Assembly: GCA_947000775.1 (NCBI GenBank)
Contig: CAMQGK010000328.1
Span: 2,699,501 to 2,763,500, forward strand
DNA: 64,000 bases
Direction of reading: 5' to 3'
Source: Pterois miles
Lineage: Eukaryota; Chordata; Actinopteri; Perciformes; Scorpaenidae
The notes below the pieces were generated by a model that saw only the letters and a program-made list of their open reading frames with translations, had not been told where the DNA came from and ran no database searches. The position numbers and the translations under genes are program-made. Shown here one piece after another: positions 56,330 through 64,000 of the stretch. Each line of letters begins with the position of its first letter. Position 1 is the first letter of the stretch.

Positions 56330-57055
56330 CATCATATCCAATAGAATCGAATACAAGAATATAATTCCCTTATTGTCATTGCACACGTACGAATATGTGT
56401 TATTAAACAAATACAACACAATAAAAATAAATTGCTAAAATAATTGCTAAAAATAGCAATCCTGACAATGCATACACATCTACTGAACAGTAGTACAAAT
56501 AAATAAGAATGAAAAATAAAGATATATTATCAGTAGATAAATAATTGTACAAAGGAATCACTAAGGTGCAGGTGGAATGTAAACATCTGTAGTTAGTCAG
56601 TATATACAGACATAATAAAGTAGCTGTAACTGTACTGTAGTACTGGTATTATTGCAGGCAGACGGTTTGTGTCGATGTTTGATTCACTATGTGTTACTAC
56701 AGTACTTGAGTAATGTACTTAGTTGCATTACATCACTCCACTGGAGACACCACCAAATATGTCGCCCTCAGTAAAAAAGGCAAGATATCAAAAAATGAAT
56801 AAAACAGAGAAAATCACACTATTATTGAGAATGATGCTAGTGGTGAGTTGCTGCAGTGGGTAGAATGGATCAGATAGTACAGTAGTGCATGTGGTAGCTG
56901 GTTGTAGAGGTGATCTGATGTTAGCCTGCCCTCTTCTGGACTGAGCTCCACTCCAGCACTGAGGCATCCAAAGTACAACACTAGTTTGATCTGACTAATT
57001 AAAATCACTTCTTTACAAACATTAAAATTACAGTACATAACACATAGTTGACCTT
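56330..57055. repeat. Intergenic stretch with repeat pieces
   Basis: 56695-56755 matches the end of the 'gtggtggaagaagtact' fish repeat, and 56865-56995 matches 46630-46780. The rest shows nothing recognised. Confidence 0.45.
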
Positions 57056-57059
57056 ATCA

Positions 57060-57985
57060 CCATGGGTGTGACAATATATCGTGCTGCGATACTTTGCAGT
57101 ATAAAAACATATCGTCAAGATGCAAAACTGTATCAGGATATTTTGGGGATGTGATAAATGAATTTAAAAATGGGCTACTTTGGTCAGTGCTCTCCACTCA
57201 GTCTCCACTGTGTAGTCTGGCTCAGTGTCCCACCCACAGCGTTATCTGATTGGTTACATGTTACCAGCAATAGCCAATCAACACCAAGGATTACCGTGCT
57301 TCAGACGGGCGGCAGGAAACGCAGCCCGGAGCTGCTCTGGTGAGCGAAGCTGTGTTCTCGCCTCTCTTGGTAAGACTTAAGATATTGTCAAAGTTGTAAT
57401 AAATCTGCTGAAGTAAAAACACCACAATCGTCCACCGCAATCTATTTATATGATGACAAGCATGCCCAGTTTCCTGTTACACCCTGAAAATGTCTGAATA
57501 ATGCACGTTGTTGCAGTGACATTCAGTCAACTATAATGAGGTTATAGTTTGTTCATGTAGCCTCAGTAATATCTCTGAGTCCTGTTGCTGGCAGCACCAC
57601 TGAAATTTGTTTTAGCAGCCAATTTGCAAATGTAAGCAGTCAGGACTAAGTCACAGTATCATCTAGCTAAACAAACACATAGCCAGCGACACAGCCGGCT
57701 CTCCTCTGTGTACATCCATGGAGCTATCGATTGCGATAACCCCTCCCCCCGTGCATGACGTAGACTTTGAACTTTTAAAGTTACCCTATTCTGTGACCTG
57801 GTGTCATTCTTGTTCACTTTGAACTCCACAAAAAAATGTATCTGCAACTTGGATAGACGGACTTTATCAATGAGAAAATCTTTAACCCTCTAGGGGGCAC
57901 CGAGGCAAACGTGTGTATTAGGTAGTCATTGGTTTGTAGTATCTTGTATGGGCCATAAAGGTTACACAAGAACCAATTAACAGTT
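57060..57985. other. Intergenic stretch, repeat-like, no gene
   Basis: 'gggtgtgacaatatatcgtg' at 57064 is wording typical of fish DNA-element ends. The 57160-57360 part is unusually GC-rich, but its ORF is only 61 codons and has no domain. Confidence 0.35.
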
Positions 57986-58119
57986 TAAAGCTACATTTTA
58001 ACCAGCTGGTAAAAGTGAAGCCAATGCTGAAGCGTCTTAAACTTGCATTCTTTCTAACAGCCAGCAGGAGGCGACTCCTCTGGTTGCATAAAGATTGTAT
58101 AGAAGTCGGTGAGAAAATG

Positions 58120-58567
58120 AGCCTACAAAAACCAAGATAGCAATGGCAAAAAAACAAGATGGAAACAGCCAAAATGCTGAACCCAAGGCTTCAAAACGGT
58201 AGTCCAGAAATCAATGGGTGGTGTCCCAGTGACAATGTCCATCCATCCATCCATCCATCCATCCATCGTCAACCGCTTATCCCGTTAGGGGTCGCAGGGG
58301 GCTGGAGCCGATCCCTGCTGGCATTGGGCGAAGGCGAGGTTCACCCTGGACAGGTCGCCAGTCCATCGCAGGGCACATAGAGACAGACAACATAGAAACA
58401 GACAACCATTCACGCTCACATCCACACCTACGGGCAATTTAGTGTGATCAACTAACCTAAACAGCATGTCTTTGGACTGTGGGAGGAAGCCGGAGTACCC
58501 GGAGAAAACCGTGGAGAACATGCAAACTCCCCAGTGACAATGTCCACTTCTTATATACAGTCTATGG
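58120..58567 (+). repeat. 'AAGATGG...CCAAAA' family copy, split by a retroelement
   Basis: 'aaaaaccaagatagcaatgg', 'aacaagatggaaacagccaa', 'aggcttcaaaacggtagtcc' and, after the insert, 'cttcttatatacagtctatg' follow the order seen at 12325-12430 and 23458-23590. The 288-base insert sits in the middle. Confidence 0.7.
58242..58529 (-). mobile_element. (ATCC)n-tailed non-LTR-type retroelement copy
   Basis: A 17-base direct repeat, cccagtgacaatgtcca (58225-58241 and 58530-58546), flanks the insert. The (ATCC)n tract at the left marks the 3' end on the minus strand. The body ('cgcttatcccgttaggggtc', 'ggcgaggttcaccctggaca', 'gactgtgggaggaagccgga') is one of the commonest interspersed fish sequences. 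It is non-coding, and I do not assign it to a named LINE or SINE. Confidence 0.85.
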
Positions 58568-58574
58568 TTTTAAC

Positions 58575-58632
58575 TTAAGGGCTGCACGGTGATGTAGTGG
58601 TTAGCAAGTGTTGCCTCGCAGCAAGAGCATAA
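58575..58632 (+). repeat. Truncated tRNA-like SINE head
   Basis: 'gggctgcacggtgatgtagt' followed by 'ggttagcaagtgttgcctcg' and 'cagcaagag' matches the start of a common fish SINE-type element with an A-box-like motif. It ends before any B box. Confidence 0.5.
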
Positions 58633-58742
58633 CAGGTTGAGAAATCTACATTAATCAATGGTTGTGAGTTTAATGTGCATTTCAGACCAGCTGTCAAAAT
58701 GGAGAATACAATTACAGCTACAATGTGATGACGTAGATAATC

Positions 58743-58748
58743 TTTATT
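58743..58748 (-). promoter_or_regulatory. Polyadenylation signal, GT31 copy 2
   Basis: AATAAA within sequence homologous to 47817-47822 of copy 1. Because of the 59-kb insertion it lies about 835 bases past the stop. Confidence 0.6.
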
Positions 58749-58984
58749 ATTATAATTTAGCATCCAGCAGACGTTATAATCGGCGTGAGAGCTGATACAG
58801 CTCAGAAAGTTCTTATAGCTCAGCTGGCTGAGAAACACTTCAGAAAACAAGGTTTTTGGTCTAAATCTTTTACACAAAGAGACATTTTTCTGTCCAACCA
58901 AGAACCAAGGTGGTTTCATGTAAACTACAAACAAAATAAATAAGCTCCATTTTAATTTATGCAAAAAACTGTCAGATTCAGTCT

Positions 58985-59554
58985 CAAGACTTGGTCCAAA
59001 CCAAGTATATGTCTGAGACATGTCTGGTCAGTCGGTGTGGCTAACATGTCACACAAATAGTCAGTGATCATGTCTATAATGTTAAATCAAGCGGTGCATG
59101 TCCACCAGGTCCCATGAGGACGCCAGGGGACATGCTGCTCCATTCAACTGGCCGTTCAGGCGGTGACGCACCCTATCATGGAATGCACCTCATTGGTCCC
59201 TGGTTTTCTGCTCGCCATCTCAATCAGGAGACAACATGGCTACCTGCTCGTAAACTCTCTGTTATTCTGTCTAAACAATCCACCAAAATCTGCAAATCAA
59301 CTACCCTTGTTTCATTTTAGATCTAGATTACATTGTTTTAACAGCTTGGTCCAAGTTTTGTTTTGACTTGTCATGCTGGACAGGCTAATTTGCATAAAGT
59401 ACTGTTCCCCACCTTTTCATTTTGAAAGAGCAACGGCCAATGAGGAAACTCCAACACTTGGCCGACTAATCGTGTGACATCATCACTCAGTCAGTGGTAC
59501 ACATTTTGCGTTTGTAGAGCTGACCCCCTACGGTCCAGCTAAGGTTCAGTCTAA
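58985..59554 (+). mobile_element. Transposon insertion in the 3' UTR of GT31 copy 2
   Basis: Flanked by a 9-base direct repeat attcagtct (58976-58984 and 59555-59563), with the homologous copy-1 3' UTR continuous across the site. The first about 380 bases match 22085-22445. Inverted ends could not be confirmed. A 9-base duplication would fit several DNA transposon groups. It is non-coding; the 67-68-codon ORFs inside have no domain. Confidence 0.75.
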
Positions 59555-59581
59555 ATTCAGTCTTGGTAAACCTGATGAAGT

Positions 59582-60556
59582 TCAACATGTAGCTTCAGGC
59601 TGTCTGCTCCTCTTCCAGTAACTCACCATCTGTGGGATGCTCGTCGTCGTCACAGCGATCACTTTTGAAAGGCTGCAGCTGCTCAGTGGATGTCTGGGGT
59701 CCACAATGAACATGCTTTTTTCAGGAGGGTCAGTGGGGGAGATGCCCAGACGTTTTAGGCACATCCCCAGGTAGGCGTCTTCAATGAAGATCGGTTTAAT
59801 ATGAGGAGAGGCCGTCAGGATCTTAGCAGGCAGGTCCAGAGACATGACGTAGGCCATGCCCAGAGGATACGGGGGGTACTCTGACTCAGCAATCACAGTT
59901 GTTGGCATGTAGAACTTGTTGAATGGGTTTCTTAAAACCGGACTGTGCCACCACACCAAACCTGTCATGTAGTTTTGTTGGGCCGTGCTGGGATCCAGCA
60001 GCAGCTTCACCAAATTCTGGACATGCAGAAAAATATCAGAGTCAATCTTCATGACATAGGAAGCTGTGACGCAGCGCGCAGCCAGCCACTCCAGCATCAT
60101 CATAGTCTTGATGGTCAGATTGTGGTAGCTGTCCTGGAAGTTACTCTGGATCAGGTCATGGTGCTGCAGGTTCTCCTGTTGGAGCTTCTCCTGCTGCTGC
60201 TCAGCATCAGCTCCCCCAGGGAGGCCCAGTACGAAGACAGTCTCCACCAGCTGACCCAGAACCACTTTCTCTTTTCCCCATGTGTTCCGGATGGCGTCCC
60301 GACCTGCCACGTCCTTGGTTGCAACATGGACCATCAGGACCAGGAAAGGAATCCTGGTCTTACACGTCAGTGTGTCATCCATGATGAATTTATAGTTTCG
60401 TGGATAGGCCACATAGTACAGCCCAGGATCCGATAGCGGTGCTGGAATATACCTCCTCACCAATTTCCAGTCATAGTTGACATAAATGAAGAAGACTGTC
60501 ACTGCTCCCAGGATGCAGATCAAGATGTGTTTTAAGTGTCTCCTCCCGTTATCCAT
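59582..60556 (-). CDS. GT31 beta-1,3-galactosyltransferase-like protein, copy 2
   Basis: This 324-residue type II Golgi glycosyltransferase is paralogous to the gene at 47976. The membrane anchor is at about 11-27, and the stem is only about 10 residues against about 50 in copy 1. The catalytic domain from about 69 carries RDAIRNTWG (86-94), DSD (172-174), NLT (147-149) and EDAYLG (259-264). Over the last 250 residues I count only four differences from copy 1 (R/Q, D/E, A/N, G/F). Upstream of that the two proteins diverge quickly. All catalytic motifs are intact, so it is probably active, with the same Golgi role. The shorter stem may change how far the catalytic domain reaches from the membrane or how it is cleaved. 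The splice acceptor is five bases before the ATG. The 3' UTR is lengthened by a transposon. Confidence 0.92.
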   Translation of the reverse strand: MDNGRRHLKHILICILGAVTVFFIYVNYDWKLVRRYIPAPLSDPGLYYVAYPRNYKFIMDDTLTCKTRIPFLVLMVHVATKDVAGRDAIRNTWGKEKVVLGQLVETVFVLGLPGGADAEQQQEKLQQENLQHHDLIQSNFQDSYHNLTIKTMMMLEWLAARCVTASYVMKIDSDIFLHVQNLVKLLLDPSTAQQNYMTGLVWWHSPVLRNPFNKFYMPTTVIAESEYPPYPLGMAYVMSLDLPAKILTASPHIKPIFIEDAYLGMCLKRLGISPTDPPEKSMFIVDPRHPLSSCSLSKVIAVTTTSIPQMVSYWKRSRQPEATC

Positions 60557-60580
60557 TAAAACTGTACAGAAAAGAGACTC
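60557..60580 (-). promoter_or_regulatory. Splice acceptor before GT31 copy 2
   Basis: Minus-strand CTCTTTTCTGTACAG ends at 60562, and the exon starts at 60561. It matches the copy-1 site except for one base. Homology to copy 1 continues about 35 bases into the intron, then stops. Confidence 0.7.
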
Positions 60581-60599
60581 ATGTTAGCACGATAGCAGC

Positions 60600-60830
60600 A
60601 CTTTTCTGATTCTGAGAAAACAGCAACACACAATTAAGCAATGCGCAGTGTTTGAGAGAAAAAAGTACAAGCTTTAATGCTTTAAAAATGCTGCAAGAAA
60701 AAGGTGTGCAAATGCTATTGTGCCACAATATCAATGGAATGTGAATCAGTATCTTTTGACGAGTTCCTACAGATCCTTTTTTTGTTGATGTCATGATTAC
60801 GTTACGGTGTTGGCTGGAGGCAAATCTAAA
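60600..60830. other. Upstream of GT31 copy 2, nothing recognised
   Basis: A 71-codon minus ORF without a domain. The first exon of copy 2 was not identified. Confidence 0.4.
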
Positions 60831-60935
60831 ATGTCATCTTGTTGTGTTGTTGGATGCCAGAATCCAGATATCACATACACTGGAGATGACAAATTTTTAT
60901 TCAAGGCTGCGGTTAGCAGAAGGCTAAACTATTAG
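60831..60935 (+). pseudogene. Possible THAP zinc-finger fragment
   Basis: The frame from ATG at 60831 reads MSSCCVVGCQNPDITYTGDD, resembling the first C2 half of a THAP domain (CxxxxC near the N-terminus, then a polar loop and hydrophobic KFLF). It stops after 34 codons at TAG (60933-60935) without the second Cys/His pair. No downstream donor was established. It could be a transposon-derived first exon remnant or chance. Confidence 0.25.
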
Positions 60936-60939
60936 CAAC

Positions 60940-61440
60940 CCTTTCTCCACCCTTCATTTTTATCATTTTTTTAAAAAGTGTGAGGCTAAGCATAAGTTGT
61001 TATATTTTCTCTAGCTACCTAGCTAGCTAGCTACCTTGCTAATTCCACCATGCTACAGAAAATGAGCCCAACAGCAGACAGCGCTGGGTCACGGTCCCTC
61101 TGCTCCCTTCTTGCTGCTAGGAGACGACTTCACTGGGAGGAAAGTAGGCGTTAGCAAGCTAGGTTGTCAGTCTCTGGACAAGCTAGTTGGCTAACTAGCA
61201 AGTTCCAGAGACAGACAATCTAGCTAGCTCGCTAATGTTAGCCAGCCGTGTACTCCTCTTGAAGTAGCCTGCCAGCAGTGCGGTCCCATTGGTCAATGTT
61301 AACTTTCTCAACTAACCCTCATGATCCTGGAGAGTGAGTGACAGTACATGGTGAGAGAAACTAACACTGTATGTTACTTCCAACGATCTGTTGTAGGGTT
61401 TATGATGGTTTTATGCCTCTGTTTCAGAGGCCTACCTCCA
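60940..61440. other. Intergenic stretch rich in 'TAGC' words
   Basis: Repeated 'ctagctagctagctacc' and 'gctagctcgctaatgttagc' phrases at 61010-61250 look like decayed simple sequence. No gene was seen. Confidence 0.4.
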
Positions 61441-61442
61441 GG

Positions 61443-61815
61443 TCTGAAAGTTGAAGCCAATGCTGAAGTGCCGTAAACCTGCATTCTTTCTAATAGCCAG
61501 CAGTGGGTGATTGTATTTGATTGTATAGAAGTCTATGAGAAAATTACCCAACTTCTCACTTCATTTTTTACCTCAGTAAACATTGTAAACACAACTTTAT
61601 GGTCTCAATCGCTAGTTTCAAGCGTCAGCATGTCACTTCATGTGATTATCCCAGAGGTCACCACAGGTATTTCTCTCTCACCCAACTAAAATGGCTCTTA
61701 TGGGGACTAACATCATCAAACATGAATACAGTTGGGCTCACTGGATTCACAAGAGTCTCAGCTTTACAGTGAGACCCAAATTATGTAATTCAAGACTGTT
61801 TAAGGACCCCAGATC
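61443..61815 (+). repeat. Interspersed repeat shared with 7980-8345 and 57990-58115
   Basis: 61645-61803 matches 8095-8275. The preceding 61447-61545 ('gaagccaatgctgaagtgcc', 'attctttctaatagccagca', 'gattgtatagaagtctatga') matches 58018-58112. The two blocks together suggest one composite family seen in full here and in parts elsewhere. No ORF with a domain. Confidence 0.65.
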
Positions 61816-61819
61816 TGTG

Positions 61820-62940
61820 GAAACTCCTCTCTATCAAACATATGCACATGAAGCAAACAGAGTAAGATGGTGCCGCACTGTTAAGTTTCAGGAAGTAGCA
61901 GCTCCGTCCTGTAACAGACGACCTCTTTCACTTTGATTTCTTTCACTCTCTAATTTCATACTCACTGCGCTTTTTTCATGCCACACAAACTGCGACGTGA
62001 CCCATGACAGCAGCACAAATACCTCCAGGAAATGGAGCAGTAGCACAAGCCGAGCAGCACTCCACCAAAGAAGCTCTTGGCTGCTAACAGAGTTACGACA
62101 CTGACATCCTGTTTATGTTATGAAGCTCTGCCTCCATGCTCCTCCTCCAATGATGATAGCAAGCAGAGGCTACGAGTTTAGACACGAGTTCACAGTCAGT
62201 CCTATCAAGCCAGAGAAATACTTCTCCTAAGACAGAGTACAAGACATTTAGAAACACATACATACAGAGAGGTAGAGAGATGAGTCTGCAGATAATAACG
62301 CTTTTTAAAACATGCTGTGTGTAACCTCCAGGTAATGTCTTAAAGCCTCAAAGTTCATTTATTTTCTCCTTTTAACTTTTGATAAGTTATAGATTGATGT
62401 GCCAGTTATTTTCATGATTAATTGATTATTTTAGCCAGTTGATCAGGTACGCCTGTCTAGGTCTAGTGCAGCCTGATACAGTCCTGCAACAAATCCTTCA
62501 TAAATTTTAAACTGGATTTCTGTTATGCATGAGTTTGACCACGCTGGGCTGCTTGCATCTCTTTGTCTGTGATGAATGACTTTTTTGCAAACAAAAATAA
62601 TATATAGTTGTTAATGGATAATCAACAGCACTCTCATTATGAAAGCTCAGTTTGTGGCAAATAGACACACCTTACTGCATGACTGTTACTGCTGTTAAAT
62701 GAGGTCAGAACATGAGGAAGTAAAGCCAGGGCCAACAAAACACAATGAAGTATATACAGCCAATGGCTTATACAAACAGTATGTGTAGTATTTACCACAG
62801 AGCTGTGAGCAGCAGTGGGGGAGGAAGTACTCAGGTCCTTGAGAAGACAAAGAAGAAGCGTGTCTGGAAGGAAGCCAGCAACCTCGCATCGTTAAGGTGG
62901 TCGAGCAAACTTACAAGATTTGGAGGCTCCCTTCTAGACA
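61820..62940. other. Intergenic stretch, nothing recognised
   Basis: Short ORFs only, and a weak piece of the 'gattaattgattattttagc' repeat type near 62418. Confidence 0.45.
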
Positions 62941-62944
62941 TGAC

Positions 62945-62990
62945 CAAGAAGAAGAAGACTTCATTGATCACTGAGGGGAAATTTTATTTT
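62945..62990 (-). repeat. LINE 3'-tail remnant with (GAA)n
   Basis: 'aagaagaagaagacttcatt' then 'gatcactgaggggaaatttt', the same arrangement as 27715-27765. Confidence 0.5.
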
Positions 62991-63276
62991 TATTTATTTT
63001 ATATCCTTTAAACAAGTACAGTCGCACAGCACAGTCACATGTTTTAAAAAGGTCATAAGTGTCCTTAGGAGGCAGTAGTGAGCTCTGACATCCCCTCACT
63101 GTCCATACTTCGTTCCTTTAAGCAGGGGTGAATAATATTTTTATTCCATAGGTCCAGAGAAGTTTATACCTATACAGTATTAGGAGAGAAAAGAGGATTA
63201 AATATAGGAAAGAAAATGAAAAAGAATAAAATAAAATAAAAGAATAAAAATGTAATAATAAGAAGTAAAAATAAAT

Positions 63277-63279
<3 letters not shown>

Positions 63280-63332
<53 letters not shown>
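63280..63332. repeat. (TA)n microsatellite
   Basis: 26 TA units within an A-rich stretch; responsible for an Ile-Tyr-rich minus ORF. Confidence 0.95.
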
Positions 63333-63337
<5 letters not shown>

Positions 63338-63399
63338 AAAGAAATAAAATGGAGAAATAAATATCAACAAAAATGAATGGAAAAATATGAATCCCCAGG

Positions 63400-64000
63400 T
63401 TGTTGATGATGTTTCCATGTAGTAAACCTCCTCAGCCAGCAGACTGTAATCATCTTCTTAGCAATTAAAAGAAGGACACTGAGTAGAAATATTCGATTAT
63501 TGTCTTCTACATCCTCGTCTAGTGTTCCCAGTATGAGTTAAGATGGTTTTAAGAGCAGTTCTATGTCCAAACATTTCTTAATGGATATTTTTTGTATATT
63601 TTGCCAATATTCTAGTAGTTTTGGACAGTCCCAGAAGATGTTCGAGTGGTCTCCTATTAGTCGCTCCAGCACCGATCGGAAGTACCACCAGGGGTCCTGA
63701 AAAACCTCATCCTGAAATCCCCTCCAAGTGGGGCTATTTGTTATTTTATGTCCCTCTCTGCATGACAGTTTCCAATTTTTATGCAAAACTCTAGTGTTCA
63801 TCTCCAGTTCCCATTTGTCTTCAGTGTCCAAGCTGTTATCTATTTATTTATTTACATATGACGTCTCCAGTTCCCTGTCAGAACGGGCAGTCTGATGGCG
63901 AGGTAAAGCGTCTGTGGACGGGAGCAGCAGAAAAATGGATTTTAGCCACCTAACATAATCTATATCAGTTTAACTGTACGCTCTGTTTAGAATATTTTCA
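63400..64000 (-). pseudogene. L1/Tx1-like LINE ORF2 C-terminal remnant
   Basis: The minus frame 63831-63538 contains KWELEMN, SCREGHKITNSPTWRGFQDE and GDHSNIFWDCPKLLEYWQNI. These phrases are characteristic of the C-terminus of fish L1-like ORF2 proteins, with the zinc-knuckle-like GDHSNIFWDCP region. Stop codons interrupt the frame on both sides, and related sense continues to the window edge (YVRWLKSIFLLLPS-like near 63900-63960). It is a dead copy that runs off the right end of the window. Confidence 0.7.

Noticed and set aside
63170..63418. 82-codon minus ORF rich in Phe/Tyr/Ile
   Set aside because: It is an AT-rich, (TA)n-driven frame with no domain.

Overview
The window is vertebrate nuclear DNA, almost certainly from a teleost fish and probably a percomorph. 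Coding exons are few and intergenic DNA is long. There are many CA/TG and TA microsatellites, fish-type Tc1 elements with inverted/direct repeats, RTE- and L1-like non-LTR fragments, tRNA-derived SINEs and short non-autonomous DNA transposons. No bacterial-style operons or phage genes are present. The species cannot be named from sequence alone.

Three protein-coding loci are convincing, all on the minus strand. (1) Vasorin (812-2935), a 707-residue type I membrane protein in one uninterrupted coding exon. A strong splice acceptor lies just upstream of its ATG. About 35 kb further upstream, a GC/CpG-rich block ends in a perfect minus-strand splice donor (exon end 38003), which I interpret as the vasorin non-coding first exon and promoter. 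If so, 2957-38002 is one large 5' UTR intron. (2) and (3) Two GT31 beta-1,3-galactosyltransferase-like genes in direct tandem (47976-49076 and 59582-60556). Their catalytic domains are nearly identical but their stem regions differ in sequence and length. Each has a splice acceptor five bases before the ATG and a position-matched AATAAA downstream.

Layout: 1-811 vasorin 3' flank; 812-2956 vasorin coding exon; 2957-38002 repeat-rich intron, including a 55-bp minisatellite (5020-5540), a Tc1 transposon (12454-14839) split by an RTE-like insertion, a second Tc1 remnant (25428-26791), a tRNA-derived SINE (20540-20767), a short Tc1 derivative (29484-29916) and several MITE-like families; 38003-38360 probable vasorin first exon; 38361-47740 intergenic, with a fold-back element (41035-41735), duplicated MITE-like units and long TG repeats; 47741-49110 GT31 copy 1; 50411-54480 a roughly 4-kb AT-rich satellite made of about 90 dimers of 22-mers; 56085-56320 satellite-like outliers; 58660-60600 GT31 copy 2 with a transposon in its 3' UTR; 60831-60935 a possible THAP-domain fragment; 63400-64000 an L1-like ORF2 remnant.

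The genes do not form a pathway. Vasorin is a cell-surface TGF-beta-binding protein, and the GT31 pair would act in the Golgi on glycan chains. I found no convincing new molecular system. The points most worth a second look are the mosaic divergence of the GT31 pair around a homogenised satellite array, the distant vasorin first exon, and several nested insertions whose target-site duplications can be read directly.
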